Source: Typha latifolia (lineage: Eukaryota; Streptophyta; Magnoliopsida; Poales; Typhaceae). From it: a stretch of DNA of 64,000 nt. The DNA lies in assembly GCA_019914945.1 (NCBI GenBank), contig CM034101.1, forward strand, positions 8,939,188 to 9,003,187. The letters are read 5' to 3'. The position numbers and the translations under genes were made by a program. Positions 25,416-35,695 of the stretch are shown here, one piece after another (positions within the stretch are counted from its first letter, which is position 1; each line of letters begins with the position of its first letter). The notes below the pieces were generated by a model. That model was not told the DNA's origin, did no database searches, and saw only the letters and a list, made by a program, of their open reading frames with translations.

Positions 25416-26353
25416 TGATACGATTCGCACTTCACCGACGTCGTCTCGAACATGGATTCACTTTAGGAGTGTTTTTATTTCATGTTTTAGTGTTTAATTT
25501 CCATTAAAATAAGTTTTCTGTAAGTCGCGTTCGAACGCGGGTGGAGTGAGTTCGAACGCGGTTTGTGAACGGGGTTGTGAACGTGGTGAAGAGAATGTAC
25601 TGTGCATTGGAACGCACTGTGAACACCTGCATCGCATTCGCAAATACCGACAGGCGCGTTCGATCGCGCGTTCGAACACCTGCATCGCGTTCACAAATCC
25701 AGAAGAGCGAACTCGGTGCGTTCGAATGCGGTCGGGCGAGTTCGAACGCGGTCGACGAAAATTATGTTTTTAGGGTTAATTTGAGTTGTTGGTTAGCCTA
25801 TAAAAGGATGTGGTAGGCAACCAAATTGAGTATTGATTATTGAGATTGAGTTTTGCCTTGCCTCCTTCGTCTTCTTCGCTCCCGTTCTCTCAATCCCCGG
25901 CGACGCCGCTTCTAACCTCCCTCGTCCGGCTAATCACCGTAGTCCCTTAGGGGTGGCCCTCTTCTCCCCCTTCGTCCAATCTATCCCACACTTGCCCTAA
26001 TCCTTCCATCAACCACAACCCTTCCACCATCACTTTTCACCGGTGCCACCACATTAACGCCGGTCCTCCACCAACCATCATTACCTAGGATCTCGTGCCT
26101 CCATTCACGAATCCAAAACAGAGCATCCTGATGTTCGTCCACTAAATGGACGGTATCTCGAGATCCACAACTCCGATTCGCCTGAAACTTGATTTGTTGG
26201 AAAGCTCTTTTCTACGGCGACACCATATCAAAATTTCACATCGATCCAACGGCGGAATATTTCGGGATCTTATTTCAACGTTCTATGCCAGATCTAGTTC
26301 AGATCAAGAATTGGAAGAGATCGACCCTTCACCAAAAAGGCGTGATCGTATCA
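25416..26353 (+). repeat. 3' E LTR (third of three)
   Basis: 938 bp, preceded by a purine-rich tract. The GTTCGAAC array is at 25527-25757 and the TATA box at 25799-25806. It ends GATCGTATCA and is followed by the target duplication GATTG. Confidence 0.92.
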
Positions 26354-26358
26354 GATTG

Positions 26359-27020
26359 CTTTGTAAATGCGGTTGATGACTTCAGATATTCTTCATTTTA
26401 TATACCTGCAGAAATGAAGACAGTTTTATTATTATTTGAATTACTAGTGTATCCAACACCATACCTGTCTTTTCCAGAGATCTGAGCCTTTAGGATCTCG
26501 TCAAGTTTGTTCTTCCATTTTAGAAATGTCACTTCCTTATTCAGTCGCTCTAGTTAAATTTCATTAGTCTTCATTTTATTTTTTACATTGTCAAGTTGTT
26601 CAGAAAGGTCTTTGACACGTTCAAGTTCCAATTTGTACTTCTCCTCAAATTGAATTATTTCAAGTTCGATTACCTTGAGTCGTTGATGTAGTCTAAGATT
26701 ACTTTTCTTGAGTTTAAACAACTCCAGGTACAGGTCATTATATGCCTTTTGTATTTCAGATTCATCTTCTTTAGCTGGTAACATATCCTGATCATCTGTA
26801 CTATCAATATCAACAATGGAATCAATATTGAGTAGAGAAGAGGCAAAAGCAACAAAGTTTTCTTCGTCTTTTCCAGAAGCATCATCAGATTCATCTGAGT
26901 TATCCCAAGTAACTTTCATAGCTTTACCCTTCTTCTTAAGGCGATTAGGGCATTCTTGTGCGATGTGTCCACTCAAGAAGTCTCCTTCAATAATGCTTCT
27001 TCAACCAACCTCAAGATAGG
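26359..27020 (-). pseudogene. Copia gag C-terminal fragment, part 2
   Basis: Read right to left, this is the gag end of the Copia element continued at 18430-20034. A zinc-knuckle relic (SGHIAQECPNR, about 26976) has lost its first two Cys residues. An acidic, Ser-rich stretch follows (DNSDESDD), then a coiled-coil-like region (KYKLELERVKDLSEQLDNV, about 26600). A stop lies at 26554. No LTR or primer-binding site was recognised to the right. Confidence 0.75.
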
Positions 27021-27104
27021 GCATCACAATCCTTATATATGATCTCCAAGATAGAGCCAAATCCAAGTCTTATCCGTACTCACGAAAGTCCAATTTTATC
27101 AAAC

Positions 27105-27540
27105 TTCGTTGGTGCGTTTGAACGCGGCCCAGGTGCGTTCGAACGGCATGACTTGAACTCAGGTGCGTTCGAACGGGCCTGAGTGCGTTCGAACGCGACA
27201 ACTTGAATTCTTCAGTTGCATTCGAACGCATTTATGAACGCAACTCTCGGTCTGTGTGAACGCAGTACCCGCGTTCGAACGCGTTTGTGAACGCGACTCT
27301 CTGTCTGTGTGAACGCAGTACCCGCGTTCGAACGCGTTTGTGAACGCGGCTCTCTATCTGTGTGAACGCAGAGCGCGCGTGCGAACGCGTTTGTGAACGC
27401 AGTACCCGCGTTCGAACGGGTTTGTGAACGCGGCTCTCTATCTGTGTGAACGCAGTGCGCGCGTGCAAACGCGTTTGTGAACGCGGCTCTCTGTCTTTGT
27501 GAACGCAAATTTCGCGCGCGTTTCTGAACGCGGTGTAAAC
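27105..27540. repeat. 53-bp minisatellite built on the GTTCGAAC motif
   Basis: Units beginning GAACGCAG start at 27258, 27311, 27364, (27395), 27448 and 27501, a period of 53 with one partial unit of 31. Each unit holds GCGTTCGAACGCG, TTTGTGAACGC and CTCTCTGTCTGTG. Before it, 27113-27235 has more loosely spaced GCGTTCGAACG copies. The long ORFs seen here on the minus strand come from the repeat and are not genes. Confidence 0.9.
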
Positions 27541-27679
27541 TCGACGACTTTTCTCCAATAATCTTGCAATTCTTCAAACCAGAGATATTCTAGACTTGTG
27601 TAAAGCTCATATACATGAAAAAAATTCACTTAGAATATTTTGTACATAATTGCCAACAAATAAAAACCTAACACAATTC
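27541..27679. other. Short unassigned stretch
   Basis: About 140 bases of AT-rich sequence lie between the minisatellite and Gypsy pol. They may be leader sequence of the Copia element. No feature was recognised. Confidence 0.4.
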
Positions 27680-29632
27680 TATCACCGTCAAAGACCAGTA
27701 CCCCATACCGGTGATTAAAGAGTTGCTGGATGAATTGGCAGGTGCATGTTATTTCTCAAAGCTAGATTTGAGGGCTGGGCACTAACAAATTAGAGTCGAA
27801 TTATCTGATGTGCACAAGACGGCATTTAGATTCGATCTTACCAATGCTCCCGCCACCATTCAGAGCTTAATGAATGATATCTTTAGGCCTTATTTGTGGC
27901 AATATATGCTGATATTCTTTGATAATATATTAGTGTACCCATACATGGGAGGAGCATTTGGGACATCTTCGGACGGTACTTGGCCTATTGCGACAACATG
28001 AGTTGAAAGCAAAGGACTCCAAGTGTTGCAACAAAGGGTCGGCTACATGGGCCACATCATATCTAAAGATGGCATGGAAGATGACCCTAAGAAAATCCAA
28101 AGCATGGTGGATTGGCCGCTGCCAAAGACTACCAAGGAGCTAGGTGGTTTCCTCGGTTTAACCGGTTACTATTGTCGATTTATGGTGAACTATGGCAAGG
28201 TTGCGACTCCCCTCAAGGCCTTACTACGGAAGGGTGCATTCATATGGATGGACAAAGCAAGGGAAGCATTTGAAGCCTTGAAAAAGGTGCCCGGTCCTTG
28301 ATTTAGCTAATTTTACTAAACCATTCGCTATTGAGTGCGACGCATCCGGAGTCGGTGTGAGGGCCGTTTTAATGCAAGAAGGCAGACCCGTGGCTACATG
28401 AGTAAGGCTCTATCCGAGCGATCACAACTACTATCTATCTATGAAAGAGAGATGCTCGCCATCATTCATGCTATCACCAAGTGGAGGCCTTATCTCATCG
28501 GGCGACGCTTCACGATCCGCACTGATCAAAGGAGTTTGCTATACTTTCTTAGGCAGCACATACACACACCAGCCCAACAAAGGTGGGTGTCTAAGCTACT
28601 TGGATATGACTATGAGCTGGTGTATAAAAAAGGGACCGAAAACAGCGCAGCTGTCGCCTTATCTAGGTGCCTGAATCTAGCTGAGTTGGCGGCAATTTCA
28701 GCGCCGATTTTTCCTTTTTTCCAGCAGCTGTGGGAGGCCTACAAGAATTACCTAGACACCATGAAAATGATGGATGACCTTGTTGTAGATCTCAGCTGTA
28801 TACAAGGAGTGGTGGTGAAGGACAGACTCTTGGTGGACAAAGGCAAGATCATAGTTCAAGCTAACCATCACTTGCGCTTGGAATTGATGCGCCACTTCAT
28901 GACTCTCCCATGATTGGACATGAAAGGGTGTTGTGCACCTACAAATGGTTGAGTCAGAATTGCACATGGTCTGGGATGAAGTAAGATGTACATGCCTGTG
29001 TCAAGGCTTGTGAAGTGTGCAAAGACAGAGTTGGCAAAACCAACTGGATTGCTTCAATCGCTTCCGATTCTAATGAAAGTTTGGGAGGATGTTGCCATGG
29101 ATTTCATTGATGGTCTACCCAAGGCCAAATGACATTTTGTGATATTGGTAGTGGTAGATCACCTCAGCAAGTATGCACATTTTTCAGCTTTGGCGCATCC
29201 TTACATGGCAAAGAAGGTCGCTTAGGTTTATGTGCGCAACGTGGCCATGATGCATGGTATGCCAAAATCGATTGTTTTTTATTGTAATCTTATATTTGTG
29301 AGTCAATTTTAGCAGAAATTCTTTGCGCTCCAAGGGACTACCTTCCAAATGAGTTCAGCTTATCAACCTCAAATGGACGGATAATTCGAGGTGCTGAATC
29401 GTTGCTTAGAGCAGTATTTGAGGTGCTTTGTTAGCGAGCGACCACGATAGTGGATATCTTATTTGCCATGGGCTGAGTGGTCAAACAATATGGTTTTTCA
29501 TTTGGCCATTGGCATGACTCGTTCGAGGTCATCTATGGGCAGCTACCTCTAACCTTGCAAACATACTTGCCATCGGCCCAAGTCGACCAAACTAAGGTGG
29601 ATGCAATTTTGCGAGATCGTGATGAGATTTTG
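27680..29632 (+). pseudogene. Ty3/Gypsy pol remnant (RT, RNase H, integrase)
   Basis: It belongs to the same family as 3480-5676. It begins inside RT ([17 protein letters not shown] region). FGLTNAP is damaged, with the Asp pair near 27920 reading FFDNI, so one catalytic Asp is lost. RNase H (about 28300-28670: LLSIYEREMLAIIHAITKWRP, KKGTENSAAV) is the best-kept part. Zinc-finger and integrase core relics follow to about 29620, with many stops. It is cut at 29633 by an E-type LTR. There is no gag, protease or own LTR. Confidence 0.8.
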
Positions 29633-30554
29633 TGATACGATTCGGACTTCACCGATGTCGTCTCGAGCATGGATTCACTTTAGGAGTGTTTTTATTTTAT
29701 GTTTTAGTATTTAATTTCCATTAAAATAAGTTTTCTGTAAGTCGCGTTCGAACGCGGGTGGAGTGAGTTCGAACGCGGTTTGTGAACAGGGTTGTGAACG
29801 TGGTGAAGAGAATGTACAGTGCGTTCGAACGCGGTGCGTTCGAACGCACTGTGAACACCTGCATTGCGTTCGCAAATACCGACAGGCGCGTTCGATCGCG
29901 CGTTCGAACGCCTGCATCGCGTTCGCAAATCCAGAAGAGCGAACTCGGTGCGTTCGAACGCGGTCAGGCGAGTTTGAACGCGGTTGACGAAAATTGTGTT
30001 TTTAGGGTTAATTTGAGTTGTTGGTTAGCCTATAAAAGGATGTGGTAGGCAACCAAATTGAGGATTGATTATTGAGAATTGAGTTTGCCTTGCCTCCTTC
30101 GTCTTCTTTGCTCCCGTTCCCTCAATCCCTGGCGACGCCGCTTCTAACCTCCCTCGTCCGGCTAATCACCTTAGTCCCTTAGGGGTGGCCCTCTTCTCCC
30201 CCTTCGTCCAATCTATCCAACACTTGCCCTAACCTTTCCATCAACTATAACCCATCCACCACCACTTTTTCACCGGTGCCACCCCATTAACGCCGGTCCT
30301 CCACCAACCATCATTACCTAGGATCTCGTGCCTCCATCAACGAATCCAAAACAGAGCATTCTGACGTTCGTCCACTAAACGGACGATATCTCGAGATCCA
30401 CAACTCCGATTCGCTTGAAACTTGATTTGTTGGAAAGCTCTTTTCTAGGGCTACAACGGCGCTCGGGATCTTATTTCAAAGTTCCGTACCAGATCTAATC
30501 TAGATCAAGAATTGGAAGAGATCGACCCTTCACCAAAAAGGCGAGATCGTATCA
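29633..30554 (+). repeat. E-type LTR (5' LTR of a chimeric element)
   Basis: 922 bp, TGATACGATT to GATCGTATCA, with a GTTCGAAC array at 29744-29988 that includes an extra GGTGCGTTCGAACGC copy (29833-29850). The exact primer-binding site TGGTATCAGAGC follows at 30558-30569, so this is an element's 5' LTR and not a solo LTR. Confidence 0.85.
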
Positions 30555-30557
30555 AGC

Positions 30558-30569
30558 TGGTATCAGAGC
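30558..30569 (+). promoter_or_regulatory. Primer-binding site (tRNA-iMet)
   Basis: An exact TGGTATCAGAGC lies three bases after the LTR end. Confidence 0.8.
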
Positions 30570-31123
30570 TCCATAGCCAGAGGCATGATCATATCATTTT
30601 GAAGAGACTCAAAATGCTCTTAGCATTTGCCCAATATAGGATGAAGCAAGTCTACAATCAGCGGCACCAAGAGAGGTCCTTTTCGATTGGAGACTGGGTT
30701 TACATCAAGCTCGAACCATATCAGCAAAGCTCAGTTCGACCCATTCCCAATCAAAAGTTGTCTCTATGGTTTTATGGACTATACTAGGTGATTGAGAGGA
30801 TTGGGCCTGTGGCATACTGCCTAGACTTACTTGTGGAGGCACGGATACACCCAATATTTCACGTCTCAAGCCTCAAGGCTTGAGTTTCCCCTATCGAGCC
30901 CATTATAGTTGTTCCACCCGAGTTAGCGATGACTAAAGCCGATGAGTCCAATTTTGGACCAAGTACTCCAATTCCAGTTCAGATACTAGCCCATCGACAC
31001 ACTCGAGTCCAGGACGAGTGGGTTATTGAGATTTTGGTGGAGTGGCAAGGACGCATAGTGGACGAGGCGACTTGGATGCCTGAAGCCGACTTCATGGACC
31101 GATATTTCGAGTTGACACCTTGA
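30570..31123 (+). pseudogene. Integrase C-terminus with chromodomain-like end
   Basis: Directly after the primer-binding site the sequence enters the integrase C-terminal part (AFAQYRMKQVYNQRHQERSF, about 30630-30690). It runs to a chromodomain-like end (EILVEWQGRIVDEATWMPEA, about 31030-31085) with a stop at 31121-31123. One stop interrupts it near 30785. Gag, protease, RT, RNase H and the integrase core are all deleted between 30570 and about 30600. Confidence 0.75.
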
Positions 31124-31148
31124 GGGCAAGGTAAACGGAAGCATGGAG

Positions 31149-31733
31149 TGATATGATTCGATCCATATTGGCCCCACACGCGGCATTGGGTTCATTTGGG
31201 ATGAGCCTATTTATCTAGTTGAGTTGGTTAGAAGCAATAAAAGCATTTTTTGTCAGGGCGTGTTCGAATGCAGGGATCGTGTTCGAACGGGGATGTGAAT
31301 GCCTGCACATGTTCGCAAAAATAGAGAATGCAAATTGCATGTTCGAACGGATTCAGGCCATTTGAATGCCTGCATACGTTCGCATTAACAGAGAACAAAA
31401 ATTCTGTATTCGAATGTGCGGTGAAAGTGTGGGTTTTGTTAGTGTTTGTTAGGGTTGTTTAGAATTGTTTAACTCAGTTGATGAGTTCTTAGGGTGAGCC
31501 TCTATAAATATGTGGAGGAAACCCTAATTTGAGTTGGCTTTGGCCTTTATTTCTCTCTCAACTTGTCTCTAGCCATTGGCGCCCTCTCCCACCTCCCTTC
31601 TTCCACTGCCTAAGTCTTTGGACGACCTCTTTCAGCTTTTAACCCCCATCTTCTACAACAACTTCTCCCACTTCATACTAAGAACTAAACCTAGCATCTA
31701 TCAAGCCATTGGTGGGCTATCAAGCTAGGATCT
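31149..31733 (+). repeat. D-type LTR, truncated, with GTTCGAAC block
   Basis: It starts TGATATGATTCGATCC after a purine-rich tract and follows the LTR at 16035. It carries an extra block (about 31244-31428) of GTTCGAA and half-site motifs before the TATA box (CTATAAATATGTGG, 31502). It diverges at about 31733. Confidence 0.75.
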
Positions 31734-32192
31734 TCAATATTTTGGCCATCAAGTTGCTATAGAGTAGAGCCCCCCAAAAAAAAAGAAATTAATTCTAAAT
31801 GATCTTCATTATTTCAAATTATCTCAAATAGCAAAGAGCCTTCTCAAGCTAACAAAAGGAGATCCATATCTTAGGTTGAAGCAAGAGTTTGACAGGCAAA
31901 TAAAAGGATACAAAGTGAGCAATCTTATTCAGCCTATATTGGAGAAGAAGAGAAGTTTCCACTTGACAAGTTTTCTTTCTCTCTTCTTTCTTTTTCTTAG
32001 TGAGATTTATTTATAAATCAAACTCTTTCAGGATTCTTACATACCTTGGGTGTGTTTGTGTTTTTGATTTGATTTGTGAAATGGTGAAAAAGCCTTTATA
32101 GTTTGTGTGTTAGAAATCAGGTAGATCTTTTAGAAGAAGCGGTGGACTTCTTGTCTTAAAACAAATGAGAGAAGAGATTTTAAGGGATATAT
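31734..32192 (+). repeat. Copia LTR, left part (split by X element)
   Basis: Its right end (GTAGATCTTTTAGAAGAAG onward) and the continuation at 35594-35695 match the Copia LTR relic at 47500-47680 as one continuous sequence. The left boundary is uncertain. Confidence 0.6.
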
Positions 32193-32461
32193 TGTAACAA
32201 CCCAATCCCAAAAAAAACACTAGTTACATGGCACGACGTGGCCAGCCATAGTGTAGCCGGCCTCGTGCCATGCAGTGGCAGGAGGGGAGCATGCCACGGC
32301 CCCCTCGCGTCGCCGCAGCCAACCGGCTGCGGCCAGCTGGCCGCGGCGGGCCCCAGCGCCGCCACAGCCACCGCCAACCCCCCACCGCCTCTCTTTCTCC
32401 CTCTACATCTCTCTTTCTCTCGCTCTCTCTCTCTCTCGGTCCCTCTCTCTCTCTCTCTCGG

Positions 32462-32497
<36 letters not shown>

Positions 32498-32742
32498 AGG
32501 CCGGCCTATCGCCGTCGCCGACGCCTCCACCTCCGCGAGCTTCGGTGAGCTCCTCTCTCCCTCTCTCTCCGCCGATGCCGCCACCTCTTACTTGTGGTGG
32601 TATAAGTTATAGATTTGAAAAAGTAAGATTGTGCAGTTGTCGATTTGATTAGAAGGTACTAGAACTAGATTTGTAGATTTTTTACAATACCAGTGTGATT
32701 TAAATTTCGGAGTCAAAATTTTTTATAAGGGGGGAAGGAAAA

Positions 32743-35588
32743 TGTAACAACCCAATCCCCAAAAAAAAAAAAAACACTAATTACATGGCACGACGTGGCC
32801 GGCCACAATGTAGCCGGCCTCGTGCCATGCAGTGGCACGAGGGGAGCGTGCCACGCCCCCCTCGCGTCGCCGCCAACCCCCCACCGCCTCTCTCTCTCTC
32901 TCTCGCTGAGGCCGGCCTATCGCCGCCACCTTCGCGAGCTTCGATGAGCTCCTCTCTCTCTCTTCCTCTCTCCCTTTCTCCCTCTCTCTCTCTCTCTCTC
33001 ACTCACACTCGAGCTCGGGCTCGTCGGAACCGAGCCGCCGGTGAGAGGCCGGCCGCTGGTTGGCCAGAAGCGGCCGGTGCCCTCCCCGCCGACCCAGTTC
33101 CGCAGTCCCCTCCCTTCCTCTCTTTCTTCTCTTCTTCTCTTCTATTCTCTTCATCTTCTTCCTTCTTTCTTCTTCCTTTCTTCTTCTTCTTCCTCAGTTG
33201 CTTCTTCTCTTCTTATCTTTCTGCAACAGTGCTGGGCTCGGCCCAGTACCGTAGCAGGCTAGTGTTGGACCAAGCCCAGCACTAGTACTAGTAATCCTTA
33301 TTCTGTTATTTTTTTTATTTATTTGCTTAGGTATTTCTGTTTTAATTAATACAAAGAAATTTAGACATTATTTATTTTAATAATAATATATATTCATCAA
33401 TATGATTATTGTTAATTATAATTAATTAATGATTAATTAGGTTATAAACTATTACACATGAATATAAGTAATACTTATACTTATTTATTTATTTATTTAC
33501 TTATATGTATATTAGATTAATAGATAGATTTGTAAATTATAATTATTAGATTTATATTCTAATATTCTTATGATATACATTTTAAGTAATTCTATTAATG
33601 TCTTATACATTATTATTTTTGTAACAAATAAAATACTAGGCTTATGTATTTATTTATTATTTTATAAAGTAATCTCTAATTAATCAAGATATAATTATAG
33701 TTAGGTTTTCATCTATATTTTTATTTTTATTTTATTTGTAATTAAAAATCTAACTAGTATCATCATATGTTATATGAACGGATTTTAATCAGATAAACGG
33801 CTAAAATCATACTACTTAAATAATTTCAGATTCCGACCCCCCCTGTTCAGGATCCCGTGGACTTAGCTATCGAGGCTTGATCATTGTCGTAGCAACGTGA
33901 AAGTGAGTGGTTATTTGGTATTTACAGTGGTGGTGAGTAGTCTTATCCCCTAGACGTATTTCTCAAATTATGATATATTATATCTTATGTACATGCATGT
34001 TTTGGCCTCCAGCATGATTATATGATTTTATCTAGAGATGATTTCAGTCAAACATATTTTATCATGCATTTGGTTAGGCTGATCTGAGATATGAGTACAT
34101 TGGTGATATATAGAGATGATTATACTGTTATGGTTATGTCGGATAATCTTTATCATGAGTATGCATGTGATAGACTAGCAAAAGTATACATTTGTTAAAT
34201 ACATGGTTAGAGTCAGCATTGCATCATTTTTCTCTTGGCTTCTTTACCACCTAAATTCCTGAGTTGCATGATTTGTTGTCGTACTAGATATATGCATATG
34301 ATTTATCATGTATAGGAAATCATAAAAGTACATGTGTATGTGATGTGATGTGATATGATATGATGTGATAGCTAGAACGGTATCTGGTCCGGACTGTTAT
34401 TGGACATACTCTTAGCGTATGACAGAGTATGGTGATGGCTGATGGTTGTACTCTTAGCGTATGACAGGGTACAACTATCATTGATATACCCTTAGCATAT
34501 GGCAGGGTATAATTACTTTCTTCTAAGATACCCTTAGCGTATGGCAGGGTATGATTTATCTACAGAGATACCCTTAGCGTATGGCAGGGTATGATTCATC
34601 TACAGAGATACTCTTAGCGTATGACAGGGTATGCTCTGAGCTTGTGACATGATGTGTATCGAGTTTGGGGCCGGGTACCGTAGTCCAGCATGGTGGATGG
34701 TATTCAGAGTTGAGACGGTTGATTGTGATAGTGAGAGATATGTGGATTATATCTGGCTCTAACATATACGATTATCTAGTGGTTGGCATGCATCATTCAT
34801 CATCATTGATGTGACCCGTTTCATTATTGTTATACATGATATATCATTATATTCGGTGATGTTATATGGTAATTTCATCATGTGATATATTTTTAGTTGA
34901 GGATATAATATGCTCATTTATGAGAATTAATTTTATTCATATATATGTCATTGAGGATACATATATACATGTTCATACATTGCATCTTCTGATTCATATT
35001 ATCCAGTATATGATTTACTCTCTGTTTGGCATCACTGATTCGGGGTAAGATCTATTCACTGAGCCTTTTGCTCATGACTCTCTTTATTTCTTTTCTAACC
35101 CCCTCAGATACGTGGTATGTGATAGCGACTTGAGATATCTCGAGAAGATACTTTAGAGCGATGATGAGGTGAGCTATAGATGCGAAACAGTATAGATGAT
35201 AGTTTATATAGGAATTGAGTTGTACCCGTATTTGATATTTGTACTCTGTTGTATTAGACGATGAATTGTATAATACAGGTCGAATCATAGTGTACTCTTA
35301 TATTAGTCATTTTAGTTGTATCTTGATGGTTTGTTTTGGCCTATGTGGGTCCTACCAGATTATGTAGTTGTTTAATGTATATTATTGTGGACTTGGATAT
35401 TAATATGTTAACAAGTTTATTTGGTTAATAATATGATTTAATTAGTGATGGGTTATGTGATCATGGATATGTTAGCAGGTAGTATTTGATGATGTCATGA
35501 TTGTATGTATATTATTGTGGACTTGTCGCGTGCGCCGTATGTGTCGTTTGGGCACGTGGGCGTGCACGTGCCGGGCGAGGGCGTTACA
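32743..35588 (+). repeat. X LTR (3' LTR), hairpin-array subtype
   Basis: 2846 bp. It contains a GCACGACGTGGCCGGCC start region, CT microsatellite tracts (about 32885-33002), an AT-rich middle, a six-unit hairpin array (34406-34632), a CACTGATTCGGGGTAAG block (about 35033) and a CG-rich end GGGCGTTACA. Confidence 0.88.
34406..34632 (+). repeat. Six tandem hairpin units
   Basis: 25-base inverted-repeat units lie at 34406-34430, 34448-34472, 34486-34510, 34528-34552, 34568-34592 and 34608-34632. Each has the form ATACYCT, an 11-base loop (TAGCGTATGRC), then AGRGTAT. Base changes in the stems are largely paired between arms. The same six units occur in the minus-strand X LTR (58916-59140). Confidence 0.85.
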
Positions 35589-35593
35589 TATAT

Positions 35594-35695
35594 ATTTTGT
35601 GTAAAGGTTGCAAGCATCTTGGTAAGTTAGCGGTGCATGTCTTTTAGTGCATAGTAAATTCTCAAGGAAAAAACTTTGAGGAGTGGACATGAGAA
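35594..35695 (+). repeat. Copia LTR, right part
   Basis: This is the continuation of the LTR at 31734-32192 (TTGGTAAGTTAGCGGTGCAT, compare 47608 onward). It ends at 35695, where Gypsy RT sequence begins. Confidence 0.6.

Larger units (their letters stand above)
20040..26353 (+). mobile_element. Gypsy chromovirus element E, inserted in Copia
   Basis: The insertion is flanked by a 5-bp direct repeat GATTG (20035-20039 and 26354-26358) and bounded by TGATACGAT and ATCGTATCA. The order is unusual: partial LTR (20040-20425), integrase C-terminus (about 20444-21030), full LTR (21058-21995), gag-protease-integrase (22037-25388), full LTR (25416-26353). It interrupts a minus-strand Copia gag-pol. 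The chromodomain-like C-terminus makes it a chromovirus; the clade was not determined. RT and RNase H are absent from both internal parts, so it would have needed another element's enzymes. Confidence 0.9.
32193..35588 (+). mobile_element. X-family element, internally deleted, with 5-bp duplication
   Basis: It is bounded by TGTAACAACC and GGGCGTTACA and flanked by TATAT on both sides (32188-32192 and 35589-35593). It consists of the first ~390 bases of an X LTR (to about 32585), about 150 bases of internal sequence ending in a polypurine tract (AAGGGGGGAAGGAAAA, about 32727-32742), and a complete 3' LTR (32743-35588). It has no coding capacity. The long X LTRs with TGTAAC ends suggest the Del/Tekay type, by analogy only. 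Confidence 0.85.

Noticed and set aside
27258..27540. Regular repeats that might suggest a CRISPR array
   Set aside because: The units are tandem with no unique spacers, and the setting is a plant genome.
27212..27577. Minus-strand ORFs of 108-121 codons with repeated peptide units
   Set aside because: They are translations of the 53-base minisatellite; open frames follow from the repeat itself.
32238..32652. Ser/Leu-rich and Arg/Glu-rich ORFs in X LTRs (also 39156, 42049 and 61169)
   Set aside because: They come from CT/GA microsatellites, appear in all frames and vary between LTR copies.
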